Below are positions 27,206-37,016 of a stretch of 64,000 bases of DNA, in pieces. Below the pieces are notes generated by a model. That model was not told the DNA's origin. It ran no database searches and was given only the letters and a program-made list of their open reading frames with translations. The stretch lies in NCBI GenBank assembly GCA_019638355.1, contig JAHBTY010000002.1, positions 664,108 through 728,107 on the forward strand, in the 5' to 3' direction. How positions within the stretch are numbered: the first letter of the stretch is position 1; every line of letters starts with the position of its first letter. Position numbers and translations under genes: made by a program. The DNA is from Cyclobacteriaceae bacterium. Its GTDB lineage: Bacteria > Bacteroidota > Bacteroidia > Cytophagales > Cyclobacteriaceae.

Positions 27206-28431
27206 GATGTTTTGCGTTTAGATTTTTTCTTCGATTTTTTTTCAGGCTCCAATACCTGTTGCTCAGGCACAAGTGGCTTAACAGATGCCTCAGCCTGCAC
27301 CTTCAACTCATTTTGCAGTTTCGCAATCTCAGCTTTGTATGCGGCAACATCGCGGTTGCCCATTCGCGCTTTCAGTTGAAGTATTCGTTGAAACGATTCA
27401 TCGATGCGTGCCTGAGAAACCTGTCCGCTTTGAACTAACTTTTTTATGATGGCATGTACTTTATCTACAGTACGTTCATCACTGCCGGCAATGTTATTCG
27501 AAAAACACATCACATCCACACCGGCATTAATGGCTAACCGAATGGATTCTTCTAATCCGAAATTTTTGGAGATCGCATGCATTTGCATATCATCCGAAAA
27601 CACCACGCCATTAAATCCTAATCGCTTACGCAGAATACCATCCAATATGTCGGTTGACAAAGTGCCTGGTAATCCTTTGGCATCTAAATTTTTGTTTACG
27701 ATGTGGGAAGTCATAACCGCATCTACATAGCCGGAATCAAGCATTAATTGATAAGGCCTTAACTCGCGTTCACTCCAGGTAGTTGTAACATCGGCCACAC
27801 CAAAGTGTGTATCTTCCTTAGAGCTGCCGTGGCCGGGAAAATGTTTAAGCGAAGTAAGTACACCGTATTTACGATGCATCTTTACAACTTCTTTCGCCAT
27901 CATGGCTACGGTATCTTCGTTGGCAGAATAAGCACGTTCAGGCTTATAGATTACGGTATTCTGGGTAATAGCCAAATCAACGCAGGGTGCAAAGTTTACA
28001 TTAAAACCAAGACCAGCCAATGTAGCTGCTGTGGCATCTGCGTAAAACCGAACCGAGTCTAACGATTTTGATTTGCCCAATGCAGCTGCCGATACTGATC
28101 GTGTAAATCCATATTTCTCTTTCAGCCGGTTTACTTTACCCCCTTCCTGATCGATGCAAATAAACAACGGTATCGATGCCGCTTTCTGATACGTCCACGT
28201 CATGTTTTTTACCGAAGCAAATGCATTGGGTTTATTGGGAATATTCTTCTCAAAGAAAATTAATGCGCCTACTTTTCCTTTCTTCACTTCATCCAGCACC
28301 AACGGATCTAGTTCGGCTTTTGGCATACCAATCAAAATCATCTGGCCGATTTTTATATCTAATAAATCGGGGGCTTGTGCCCACGCTGTCATAAAACCAA
28401 AACATAAAATCCCTAACAACACTCGCTTCAT
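27202..28431 (-). CDS. nagZ: Glycoside hydrolase family 3 beta-N-acetylhexosaminidase (NagZ-type)
   Basis: 409-aa GH3 enzyme that removes N-acetylglucosamine from muropeptides during cell-wall turnover. It has an export signal (MKRVLLGILCFGFMTAWAQ), so it acts in the periplasm, unlike cytoplasmic E. coli NagZ. The motif KHFPGHG (196-202) and the aspartate nucleophile D280 in FSDDMQMHA are present. The C-terminus is a Lys/Arg-rich tail (KKSKKKSKRKTS). It lies 15 bp after the PBP4-type gene in the same run, consistent with peptidoglycan recycling. Confidence 0.92.
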   Translation of the reverse strand: MKRVLLGILCFGFMTAWAQAPDLLDIKIGQMILIGMPKAELDPLVLDEVKKGKVGALIFFEKNIPNKPNAFASVKNMTWTYQKAASIPLFICIDQEGGKVNRLKEKYGFTRSVSAAALGKSKSLDSVRFYADATAATLAGLGFNVNFAPCVDLAITQNTVIYKPERAYSANEDTVAMMAKEVVKMHRKYGVLTSLKHFPGHGSSKEDTHFGVADVTTTWSERELRPYQLMLDSGYVDAVMTSHIVNKNLDAKGLPGTLSTDILDGILRKRLGFNGVVFSDDMQMHAISKNFGLEESIRLAINAGVDVMCFSNNIAGSDERTVDKVHAIIKKLVQSGQVSQARIDESFQRILQLKARMGNRDVAAYKAEIAKLQNELKVQAEASVKPLVPEQQVLEPEKKSKKKSKRKTS

Positions 28432-28446
28432 TTCTAAAAAATAAGA

Positions 28447-29727
28447 TTAGTACTTTGTATAAATCGTAAACAAAATTTCTTCCATGCGTTTTCGCACTTC
28501 ATTTGTGGGGGCAAGGTAGTTATTATTCATGAAGCTAAAGATAAGAACCTTGCCTTTGCGCGTTACAAGATACCCGCTCAGAATATGATTATTACTTAAG
28601 GTTCCGGTTTTACCGAAAACATAGGGCGTTTCGTTTTTATACCAGTTTTTAATAGTACCACTCTTACCACCCACCGCCAGTAAGCTAAAAAGTCGTTCTT
28701 GTGGGACAAGTGTATAAATTTTATCCCAAAGCACTGCCACTGATCGTGGCGTAAATAAATTGTAGCGTGAAAGCCCTGATCCATCTACCCATCGGGGTTT
28801 ATCGGGTAAATCGGTCAACCATTTTTCGGTTACAAACTTAATGGCGATGCTTTCTTTCAACGAATCGCTAACTACCGCTGCACATTGCAACAATAATTGT
28901 TCAGCAATAAAGTTATCACTCTCCTGCATCATTACTTTAAACAAACTATCAACCGGAACGCTTTTTAATGTCTTCGCTTCTGCTGAAAGTAAAAGCGCAG
29001 CTTCTGCTACTTCGCGTTTAAGTGTATCGCTTAACAGATCAATCACCACATCGGTTGTACTTCGAAAAGGAATAGTCCATTCGCCACTTGACTTTGCTCC
29101 GGTAAAATAAGTAAGTTGGTTATCGTCCAACCCACGCATTACTACTTCGCGATCGCGTTGCTGATTGGCAACCGTAAAGTGCTCCATAAAATATGCAGGC
29201 GTAGTAGAAAATTCATCGCCTGTTTTTTTCACTTCCACCAGGTTGCCATAAACTGGAAGGGCCGATCGTTCAGCAGAATAGTATGAATCATAATCACTCA
29301 ACGCCCACCCGGGGCCCAAGGGTTCGGTGTAAAAATTTGTGGCCGAGAAATAAAGCTTTCCTGGAAACGACTGCAAAAAACGAAAAGCGTTGTCGGATTG
29401 ATGAACCTGTTTGTATAGAAATGAAGGATCGCCCATGCCCCAAAAAATCAACGAATCGCCCATAGGCAAATAGCGGAGGGTGGTTACCGAATCGCCCAGT
29501 AGATTAAGGCCGGCATAGAATGTAAATATTTTTGTGTTGGAAGCTGGGGTAAAATATTTATCGGATTGGTGTTCGATCAGGAATTTTTTCAATTGTGGAT
29601 CGTACAAAGCAAAACCTACATGGTGTTGTAGTTTTTTTTCGGACTGCGTTATTTGTTTTAAAATAACACGGCCTGGTGCGCATGCTCCTAATGCGACAAG
29701 CCAAAAAATAAAAACCACAAGCCTCAT
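28447..29727 (-). CDS. dacB: PBP4-type D-alanyl-D-alanine carboxypeptidase/endopeptidase, lipoprotein
   Basis: 426-aa peptidase S13 protein that trims or cleaves peptidoglycan peptides in the periplasm. The ATG at 29727 gives a lipobox VALGAC with lipidated C16; a TTG nine bases upstream is rejected. Active-site motifs are S63-N-T-K66 (SxxK), S270-D271-N272 (SxN) and K373-T-G (FGKTGTLSNN). A second KSG at 355 is probably not catalytic. The DinB gene ends 5 bp upstream and nagZ follows by 15 bp. Confidence 0.9.
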   Translation of the reverse strand: MRLVVFIFWLVALGACAPGRVILKQITQSEKKLQHHVGFALYDPQLKKFLIEHQSDKYFTPASNTKIFTFYAGLNLLGDSVTTLRYLPMGDSLIFWGMGDPSFLYKQVHQSDNAFRFLQSFPGKLYFSATNFYTEPLGPGWALSDYDSYYSAERSALPVYGNLVEVKKTGDEFSTTPAYFMEHFTVANQQRDREVVMRGLDDNQLTYFTGAKSSGEWTIPFRSTTDVVIDLLSDTLKREVAEAALLLSAEAKTLKSVPVDSLFKVMMQESDNFIAEQLLLQCAAVVSDSLKESIAIKFVTEKWLTDLPDKPRWVDGSGLSRYNLFTPRSVAVLWDKIYTLVPQERLFSLLAVGGKSGTIKNWYKNETPYVFGKTGTLSNNHILSGYLVTRKGKVLIFSFMNNNYLAPTNEVRKRMEEILFTIYTKY

Positions 29728-29732
29728 AAATT

Positions 29733-30242
29733 TCAACCCAGGTACCGCTCCTTTAAAATATTACAATGATGCGTTTCATGACCGGCAATGATAAAACCCA
29801 GTGCTACTACCGAAAGCTCATTGTTGTTGGCTACTCCTTTGCGGGATAACATATCGGGTGTAAAGCCTTCAAACAGATCGATTGTTGTTGAGCGAAGGTG
29901 AGCCATCTCAGCAGCAATTTTCTGGAGCGATCGGCCCGCTGCATTTGCCTGGGGTGCGTAATCGTTTTCCTCCCAACCTGCCAGTGGAGTTTTATCATTT
30001 CGCGCAAAGCGCAATGCCCGGTATGCAAAAATACGTTCGGCATCTATCATGTGGCACAACAATTCGCGAATAGTCCATTTATCTTTGGCATAGCGAAAAT
30101 CCTTTTTAGCATCGGGTATGGTATGCAGTAACTCCAGCGTACGATGACCCGAGATACGAAGTGCCTGAATCAAATCAGTTTCTTCAACCTGCTTTACATA
30201 GTTTTTATAGAAATGCGGAACGGTATCGAGATTCAACAACAT
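29733..30242 (-). CDS. DinB/YfiT-family putative metalloprotein
   Basis: 169-aa four-helix-bundle protein of the DinB superfamily. The probable metal-binding histidines are the His of LLCHMIDAERIFAYRALR (about residue 65) and the HETHH pair near 155-159. WTIRELLCHMIDAE is the usual signature. Relatives include thiol-dependent transferases and putative bacillithiol-linked enzymes; the activity here is unknown. It sits between the upstream lipoprotein (5-bp gap) and the PBP4 gene (5-bp gap), clearly in one transcript. Confidence 0.85.
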   Translation of the reverse strand: MLLNLDTVPHFYKNYVKQVEETDLIQALRISGHRTLELLHTIPDAKKDFRYAKDKWTIRELLCHMIDAERIFAYRALRFARNDKTPLAGWEENDYAPQANAAGRSLQKIAAEMAHLRSTTIDLFEGFTPDMLSRKGVANNNELSVVALGFIIAGHETHHCNILKERYLG

Positions 30243-30247
30243 AGCAA

Positions 30248-30976
30248 TCAGAATTCAGTGAATAATTTTTCAGCCAGATCGGTTTCTACTTTCACATCTT
30301 TCGGCCCACCGCCATTACTGCGATTACCCGATAATAAAATTTCATTTTGCTTCTGATAGTTGTCGAACGGTAAAATAAATGCAGCTTCATTACTGGCTGC
30401 CGGATAAAACGACCAGTACCGAACCAGCTTTGCACTTTTATCTACAAATAATTTATAGCGACCGGTAGTAGAATCTTTTGGTATAACTACCAGTGAATTA
30501 TAGCGCTGCCTGGCCAGTGTATCTTCGCCCATGTATTGCAACGAAAAATCTTTACTCTTGGTAAGAAAGGGTAATGCCAATTCGTACAAGGCTCTTGAAA
30601 AGGTTGTATTCATAATCATTGCCTTGGCAGGATCATCAGTGCTGCTAACCTGCGCTTTTGCTTCGCCTGTAGCTAAATTTATAAGGGTAACGGAAGCATC
30701 GCTTTGATCTTCCACGCGGGCACGCTTTTTCTGTTTATCCCAATAATACGTAACCAATCCATCAGCCGATTTCCAGGTAATATAATGTACTTTATCCCAA
30801 TTGCTGCGACCGCCCAAGGCATGCATTACACTATCGGCAAGTTGAATAGCCGCTGGATCGGACGCTGCCGCATCAAAGCCAGCATCAGGTGGATTTTGAC
30901 TTGAAATTTCGTTGGCTTTTTTTGATGAGCAACTGATTAGTAAGCCAACAATAAACAGGAATACCCACGCTCTCAT
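30248..30976 (-). CDS. Lipoprotein, unknown (LolA/LolB-like outline)
   Basis: 242-aa lipoprotein with lipobox LLISC (Cys about residue 16). The mature part alternates strands such as YITWKSADGLVTYYWDK, RARVEDQSDASVTLINL and NSLVVIPKDSTTGRYKLFVD. This is an outer-membrane lipoprotein-sorting-type outline judged by eye. First gene of the minus-strand run leading to DinB, PBP4, NagZ and the deformylase, so it may be linked to the envelope. Confidence 0.75.
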   Translation of the reverse strand: MRAWVFLFIVGLLISCSSKKANEISSQNPPDAGFDAAASDPAAIQLADSVMHALGGRSNWDKVHYITWKSADGLVTYYWDKQKKRARVEDQSDASVTLINLATGEAKAQVSSTDDPAKAMIMNTTFSRALYELALPFLTKSKDFSLQYMGEDTLARQRYNSLVVIPKDSTTGRYKLFVDKSAKLVRYWSFYPAASNEAAFILPFDNYQKQNEILLSGNRSNGGGPKDVKVETDLAEKLFTEF

Positions 30977-31131
30977 AGATGGATGGTTTTGGTGATGTGT
31001 GAAGGTAGTTAAAAAGAGGTTGCCTCAAAAGTGGCAATTATAATAGCATTAAATCGGTAATTGCGACTTACATGGCAAACCATGTACAATTGGCTTTATT
31101 TATCAACATTCACGTGGCTAAGGAGTTTACT

Positions 31132-31521
31132 TTATAAAGGGTAACCTATCTCCCAGATATGTCCAAATGGGTCTTTTAGTTTGCCTATTCTCCAATCTTC
31201 TTCTGTAGTCATTGGGCAAATTACAATAGCGCCAAGAGCGGTTGCCTTTTCAAATAATTGGTCGGCATTTTTTGTTTGTAATATTATTCTTACCGGACTG
31301 CCTGAGTTTTGATCCGGACTTAAATTGCCATTGTGCGGCTCTTCGTCCCCAACATAAAACTCAGCCTTTTCAATTTCAATTACCGATGAAATTTTATTCT
31401 CAGGCATACTAAATCGTTTCGTTTCATTTGCTCCAAATGCTTTGGTATAAAATTCTATAGCCCGTCTTCCATTGTTTACAGTCAAGAAGGGTTTAACGGT
31501 TGTGTAATTTTGCTCTGTCAT
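31132..31521 (-). CDS. VOC-family (glyoxalase/bleomycin-resistance-like, PhnB-type) protein
   Basis: 129-aa protein with paired beta-alpha-beta-beta-beta modules. PFLTVNNGRRAIEFYTKAFGA opens module one (split about 11-31), and LKDPFGHIWEIGYP closes module two at the C-terminus, as in PhnB/YkcA-like VOC proteins. The metal or substrate is unknown. It stands alone with gaps of 155 and 211 bp, and nothing recognisable was found in them. Confidence 0.85.
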   Translation of the reverse strand: MTEQNYTTVKPFLTVNNGRRAIEFYTKAFGANETKRFSMPENKISSVIEIEKAEFYVGDEEPHNGNLSPDQNSGSPVRIILQTKNADQLFEKATALGAIVICPMTTEEDWRIGKLKDPFGHIWEIGYPL

Positions 31522-31732
31522 GAAATAATTATTTAATTAACATCAACATAAAATACGGTTTTACATTTCGGTTAAAAGACTGATAAATAAAATCAACTTC
31601 AGTTTTTCATTTGACCAAAATGGAAAGGCTGTAAAACAAAGTCAACCATCTTGTTGCGAATTATTTACTGCTCCCATATTCGTTTTTAATTTCTTAGTTA
31701 AAAAAATCTTTTTACCCTATCGATGGAGAGGT

Positions 31733-32188
31733 TTATTCTACTCTTATAATTGTTGCTTGTCGCGCTATTATCGACCAGCTATTATTGGAGTACTTCCACA
31801 CGTGTGTAAACCTTCGTGTTACCAGTTTGCCGGCATTCATTTGTTTTCCCTGAGGCCTAATCGTTTCCCCACCCATCACAATTGCAATATTGTCGTTAAA
31901 GGAAATTTTCTCAATTTCTCTTTCAAAGGATAAATAGTTTAGATTACCGGACCGAAGTTGTGATTTAGCTCCATCAACAGTACCTACAACATTAGCCGGA
32001 GTATTTACAATCATTTTGTCGGACCAGATTTTTCCATAAAGAGTTAGCGAGTCAGATTTCAAGACAGATTCTCTTTCAAGATTCTCTAGCCTTCTTATTT
32101 CGAGTTCTCGCGGGTCCTGCGATTGGGCATACTTAAAAGTAATTATTACAATAAGTAATAGTAAAAATGAATTGGTGAGTTGTTTCAT
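31733..32188 (-). CDS. Secreted DUF4440/SnoaL-like (NTF2-fold) protein
   Basis: 151 aa with a signal peptide (FLLLLIVIITFKYAQS, cleavage near residue 23). The cone-shaped NTF2 fold follows, with a long first helix (RELEIRRLENLERESVLKSD), the strand MIVNTPANVVGT, and a closing pair FTHVWKYSNNSWSIIARQAT typical of DUF4440. Usually of unknown enzymatic role. Confidence 0.8.
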   Translation of the reverse strand: MKQLTNSFLLLLIVIITFKYAQSQDPRELEIRRLENLERESVLKSDSLTLYGKIWSDKMIVNTPANVVGTVDGAKSQLRSGNLNYLSFEREIEKISFNDNIAIVMGGETIRPQGKQMNAGKLVTRRFTHVWKYSNNSWSIIARQATIIRVE

Positions 32189-32353
32189 GGCATTGATTTT
32201 TTGATTAAGATTAGATCACTAGAAAATGAGTAAGAGCATTTCGTATGTCGAATCAGTTTACCCGATCCCGGCTACCCACTATCAAACAAATTAAACCTGG
32301 AACTATAATGTTAAGTACAACCATGTTGAAAAATAAAAGCATGCGGTAGCTGA

Positions 32354-34837
32354 CTATTTATCCTTATCCCAAATATGCCTGATGCGGTATTTACCCTCCA
32401 CGTATTTCATCATGGCATCGCGCGCAAAAATTTCTACCGGAAAAATAGCCAGCGCTACAAAAACCTGTATAATAAAATCGATAACAGGCGATGTTTTAAG
32501 TCCGATTAATGAACTGATAGCAGTTTGCAGAAACTGTACCAGCATAACAATAGTAAGTAACGACAAAATCTGGCTTACGAACCGATAGCGTGTATTGGCG
32601 CGACCCAGCCGCAGGGATAGTGCTACTAACAAACTAAATACAGAAAACTCCAATGCATAAAACCACCACCGTTGCCAATAGGGTGGTAAAACTCTAAAGG
32701 CTATCTGTTCTACTTTCGATTCGTTACCCAGTAAATCGCGCGACTGAACCATTAACTGATATTTACCCGGTGGTAAATATGAAAAAGGAACTTGATTATT
32801 GGATGCAGACCAGGCCGACCATTCGGTATTTAATCCCTTAACCTGATACCGATATTGTGTTAAGTTTAAACCCAGGTAAGCAGGTTGTATAAACTCAAAC
32901 GTAATAGCACCCTGATGTTCTTCCACTTCAATCTGATCGGCCAGGTTAATTTCCTGGCCTTTAATTTCGCGCAGGTAAAGTGGATAGTTAGTGGCCGTTC
33001 CGGCCACTGTTCCTGAAAAGCGATACAATTCATTGGAAGCCGTAATTACCCACAGATTATTGGCAGCCTGATCGGGCGCGAGGTAGCGCAGGTTCGGAAA
33101 CATACCCAGCCACTCTAACTTGAGTGACTGCACCCTACTGTCAACCGTACGCCAGCGGGTACCATCGTGAAACCAGAAATAACCGCCTGAAGCAAAGTAT
33201 TTACGAGGGCCTGGTAGCGAATCAAATTTTACAAAAGCCGCCTTATGATCGTAAATGCTAAACTGACCCGATGCGGCCACATAAACTTCATTACCATAAG
33301 CAAGACCAACGGTTTCATCTTGCGATGGATTGCGAATAGCGATGGATTCTATCTCAGTAATTTCACCCTCTATTGTTTCAACTTTGTAAATGTGTGTTTT
33401 TCCGCATAGCCAAACATTCTCAAGCCGATCTTCAAAGGCATGACTGATGGGTTCGTGAATAGAATCTAACAAAAATGTTTCTTGCCAGTTTGCTCCAACC
33501 CGATTCAATGTTTTGGTCTGTTGCGCAGTGCCCACAATTAATTGTTGTAAGGATGGTGAAAAGAAAACGGTGCGCACAGAACCTGTTAACACTGTTCTTG
33601 AAGTTAGCCCTTCTACTTCAAACACTCCGCTTACCCCGGCAGCTATCAGTTTATTGTTTACAATAACAAGTTGGGTAACCTTACCATCAATACCTGCAAT
33701 GCGTTTGTAAACATAACCTGGTTCTTCAGCCTCTGCATTTATGGTTGGCTGTGTGCTTCTGTGTCCCCGACTTGCTATTTCGGTGCGAGGAGAAGTGCTT
33801 ACAGTTGCTTGCACCAATTCAAACAACCCCAGTGTAGTACCCACAAAAACATTTCCATTAAAAGTTTGAGCACATAATAAATTTCCGGCCAGGCCTGGGA
33901 AATGATCGAACGAACGGAAAGGCACTTGTGGTGCAATTCGGGTAAAACCATATTCGTGCGATACCCACAAGCCTTCATTGCCATCGGCTAACAAAGCATA
34001 CACTTCATTATCGGGCAAACCATTTAAATAATCTACTATCTGTTCGGTTTCGCCTGTGCTTGCATTTACAAAAATTACTCCGCCCTTTAAGGTGCCAAGC
34101 GCAATCAGGTTATCGTTAACCCACGCACCGGAGGTTAGTGTATGCTTTGCCAGATAGCTACTATCTTTTAATTCAAGTTTGCGCGCCTTACTATTTTCCA
34201 ACATGAACACGTGATTATCATCCATGCCCAACAAAGTAGCCTTCCCTGCATCTGCAAAAACCAGATTAGCGGGAATAAATGAAACCGGAACTAGTTTTTG
34301 ATCCTGAACTTTTTGCAAACCTTTGTTCGATGAACGCACGTATATTTCATCGCTAATAGTAAAGAGTTCAGAAAATGTACCGTTAGAATCATCTTTAATA
34401 GTCCAGCTTATTTGATTGGTTCGTGGATCGAACGCCATCAGTTGATCGGCTGCAAGAAAGAGAACGAGATCGCCCGAAATACCAACCCCGATAAAATTCC
34501 CTTCGATAAGCGATATGTAAGTTCGGTGGACTTCAAATTTTTTATTCAGCTTACCGCCACCTGCAACCCCGGCCACATACACATCGGCACCTTTGGTTGC
34601 AATTGCCTGTACAGCACCGGGCACTTCAACCTCGCTCCAGTTTTTTCCATCAAACTCCAATATGCCCTGGCGGTTGGCAAAGTAAAGTTCACCATGATCA
34701 TCTTGCAGCATAAAGCGGCTACGAAAATCGATGCGGTCATCGGGTGGTGTAAAGTGCGATACATAGTATGTGCCCGTTTGGGCTTGCAAAAAATACGAAG
34801 CGAAAAGCAACGCGAGCAGGCTAAAAAATTTATGCAT
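32354..34837 (-). CDS. Propeller plus Y_Y_Y domain membrane protein without kinase
   Basis: 827-aa exported protein with a signal peptide (FFSLLALLFASYFLQAQ). Two-component-regulator propeller-like repeats occupy roughly 25-610 (e.g. YALLADGNEGLWVSHEYGF). A Y_Y_Y domain follows (about 640-715, TQYRYQVKGLNTEWSAWS and LPPGKYQLMVQSRD). The C-terminus has three hydrophobic helices (WWFYALEFSVFSLLVALSL onward) and a basic tail. In hybrid two-component systems this ectodomain is followed by a histidine kinase or output domain, which is absent here. It may signal through a partner or serve as a scaffold. Confidence 0.82.
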   Translation of the reverse strand: MHKFFSLLALLFASYFLQAQTGTYYVSHFTPPDDRIDFRSRFMLQDDHGELYFANRQGILEFDGKNWSEVEVPGAVQAIATKGADVYVAGVAGGGKLNKKFEVHRTYISLIEGNFIGVGISGDLVLFLAADQLMAFDPRTNQISWTIKDDSNGTFSELFTISDEIYVRSSNKGLQKVQDQKLVPVSFIPANLVFADAGKATLLGMDDNHVFMLENSKARKLELKDSSYLAKHTLTSGAWVNDNLIALGTLKGGVIFVNASTGETEQIVDYLNGLPDNEVYALLADGNEGLWVSHEYGFTRIAPQVPFRSFDHFPGLAGNLLCAQTFNGNVFVGTTLGLFELVQATVSTSPRTEIASRGHRSTQPTINAEAEEPGYVYKRIAGIDGKVTQLVIVNNKLIAAGVSGVFEVEGLTSRTVLTGSVRTVFFSPSLQQLIVGTAQQTKTLNRVGANWQETFLLDSIHEPISHAFEDRLENVWLCGKTHIYKVETIEGEITEIESIAIRNPSQDETVGLAYGNEVYVAASGQFSIYDHKAAFVKFDSLPGPRKYFASGGYFWFHDGTRWRTVDSRVQSLKLEWLGMFPNLRYLAPDQAANNLWVITASNELYRFSGTVAGTATNYPLYLREIKGQEINLADQIEVEEHQGAITFEFIQPAYLGLNLTQYRYQVKGLNTEWSAWSASNNQVPFSYLPPGKYQLMVQSRDLLGNESKVEQIAFRVLPPYWQRWWFYALEFSVFSLLVALSLRLGRANTRYRFVSQILSLLTIVMLVQFLQTAISSLIGLKTSPVIDFIIQVFVALAIFPVEIFARDAMMKYVEGKYRIRHIWDKDK

Positions 34838-34889
34838 AATTATTCCAGGCCTTTAAATTAAAGGTATTGCGTGTGAAATAAAAGGGTTG

Positions 34890-36995
34890 TTAGCTAATGC
34901 GGCTCCAGTTAACCACCGTTTGTTTTAATGAATCTACTTGTTGTCGCACTACCCGATTTTCGGGTTTGGATAAGGCCGGGTCAGCATTTAAAATTTCAAT
35001 TGCTGCTTCGCGGGCTGTTTTAAGTATGTCGCCATCTTTCCCCAAATCGGCAATCAATAAATCAAGTGCACCACTCTGTTGTGTTCCCATTAAATCGCCC
35101 GGGCCGCGTAACTTCAAATCGGTTTCCGAAATCTCAAAACCATTATTGGTTCTCACCATTGTATCAATGCGCACCCGCGAGTCAACACTAAGTTTATTGC
35201 CGGTCATTAAAATACAATAGGATTGTTCTGCGCCCCGCCCCACACGACCCCGCAGTTGATGTAATTGCGATAATCCAAATCGCTCGGCACTTTCAATTAT
35301 CATAACCGAGGCATTGGGCACATCTACACCCACTTCAATTACTGTTGTGGCAACCATTATTTTGGTTTCGTTTTTTACAAAACGAGCCATTTCAAAATCT
35401 TTCGCCTCGGGTTTCATTTGCCCATGCACAATACTGATGGGTATATTGGGAAACGCGCGACTAATACTTTCGTAACCATCCATCAAATGTTTTAGGTCCA
35501 GTTTCTCCGACTCATCGATTAACGGATACACAATATAAATCTGCCGGCCTTCATTCAATTGCGATTGAATAAAACCATTTACTTGCAGCCGGTGCGAATC
35601 GTACCGATGCGTGGTTTTTATTGGCTTGCGGCCTTTGGGCAATTCATCTATAACAGAAATCTCAAGATCACCATACAACGTCATTGCGAGTGTACGCGGA
35701 ATGGGTGTGGCCGTCATCACCAATACATGCGGAAATACCGATGCGTTTTTTTGCCAGAGTTTGGATCGTTGTGCTACACCAAACCGATGTTGCTCATCAA
35801 TAATCGCAAGACCCAGCTTATTAAACTTTACACCTTCTTCCAACAAGGCATGTGTGCCCACTAAAATTTTCAGAGTACCATTTTCCAATGCTTCGTGTAT
35901 CGGTTTACGTTGGCTTTTCTTTACTGATCCCGTAAGGAGTGCAATGGTGATACCCATGTTGTCGGCATACTTTTTCAGGTTGGCGTAATGTTGTTGCGCC
36001 AGAATTTCGGTGGGTGCCATTAAAGCAGCTTGGGCTCCGCTGCCCACTGCCAGCAACATGCAAATAAATGCAACAATGGTTTTACCACTACCTACATCGC
36101 CCTGCAACAACCTGTTCATTTGCTTGCCGCTTTTCATATCGGTATAGATTTCGCGGATAACTCGCTTTTGGGCCTCGGTTAAATCGAAGGGCAAATGCTC
36201 TTTGTAGAATTGAGTAAGGATAGTCGTATCGGTAAAAGCCATGCCTTTAAACTTATCCTGCCGCACCAGCTTCATTTTTATCAGGCGCAGTTGTATGTAA
36301 AAGAGCTCTTCAAACTTTAATCGGTGGCGCGCCTGGTTAAGTAAGGGTTCGCTTTGCGGAAGGTGTATGTTTTGTAATGCCGTACGTTTATCTAAAAGAT
36401 TGTGTTGTTGAAGTAACGTAACCGGAAGTGTTTCGCGAATGTGGTTTTGTGCTAACGGCAAAAGCAAAGTCATCAGTTTAGAGATGAGTTTGCTATCGAT
36501 GTGGCGGGCTTTTAGTTTTTCCGTTACGGTATAAACCGGATGCAGATAACCTCCTCGTTCGTTCCCTATTGTAATGGCTTCAATTTCCGGATGTGCAATT
36601 GAGATTTTGTTTCCAAACAAATTGGGCTTACCAAAAACAACGTAGGGCGTGTTCAGTTTTATCTTATCCAACACCCAATTGATGCGTTGAAACCAAACCA
36701 GCTCCATACTTCCGGTTTCATCTTTAAAGGTTGCCACCAAACGCTTTTTAAAACCGGTACCAATAGTTTGAAATCCGGTAATGGCACCTTTTAATTGAAT
36801 ACCGGTTGAGATTTCATCAATTGCTTGTGCTATTTCTTTTACAGTATAGAATTTAGTTCGGTCTTCATGCCGGAAGGGATAGTACTGAATCAGGTCGCCA
36901 AACGTGTAAAGCCTGAGTTCTTTTTGCAGCAATGCCGCGCGCTGCGGCCCAACGCCCTTTAAAAATTCGATTGATGTTTGGAAGAAGGTTGACAC
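34890..36995 (-). CDS. recG: ATP-dependent DNA helicase RecG
   Basis: 701-aa branched-DNA helicase that regresses stalled forks and processes Holliday junctions. It starts with GTG at 36995. The N-terminal wedge/OB domain (about 1-180) contains GVGPQRAALL. Helicase motifs are QGDVGSGKT (298-306, Walker A), DEQHRFG (400-406, DExH), TATPIPRTL, and the C-terminal QLRGRVGRG. The length is normal. A frameshifted toxin gene precedes it by 21 bp. Confidence 0.96.
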   Translation of the reverse strand: MSTFFQTSIEFLKGVGPQRAALLQKELRLYTFGDLIQYYPFRHEDRTKFYTVKEIAQAIDEISTGIQLKGAITGFQTIGTGFKKRLVATFKDETGSMELVWFQRINWVLDKIKLNTPYVVFGKPNLFGNKISIAHPEIEAITIGNERGGYLHPVYTVTEKLKARHIDSKLISKLMTLLLPLAQNHIRETLPVTLLQQHNLLDKRTALQNIHLPQSEPLLNQARHRLKFEELFYIQLRLIKMKLVRQDKFKGMAFTDTTILTQFYKEHLPFDLTEAQKRVIREIYTDMKSGKQMNRLLQGDVGSGKTIVAFICMLLAVGSGAQAALMAPTEILAQQHYANLKKYADNMGITIALLTGSVKKSQRKPIHEALENGTLKILVGTHALLEEGVKFNKLGLAIIDEQHRFGVAQRSKLWQKNASVFPHVLVMTATPIPRTLAMTLYGDLEISVIDELPKGRKPIKTTHRYDSHRLQVNGFIQSQLNEGRQIYIVYPLIDESEKLDLKHLMDGYESISRAFPNIPISIVHGQMKPEAKDFEMARFVKNETKIMVATTVIEVGVDVPNASVMIIESAERFGLSQLHQLRGRVGRGAEQSYCILMTGNKLSVDSRVRIDTMVRTNNGFEISETDLKLRGPGDLMGTQQSGALDLLIADLGKDGDILKTAREAAIEILNADPALSKPENRVVRQQVDSLKQTVVNWSRIS

Positions 36996-37016
36996 CGATT
37001 AAAAGTATGCTATTCT

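Noticed and set aside
28596-28784. 62-codon frame inside the PBP4 gene
   Set aside because: Same-strand shadow in another frame of an intact, motif-complete gene.
31522-31732. Possible plus-strand fragment (SQPSCCELFTAPIF)
   Set aside because: No start codon, short, and no recognised family; treated as non-coding gap.
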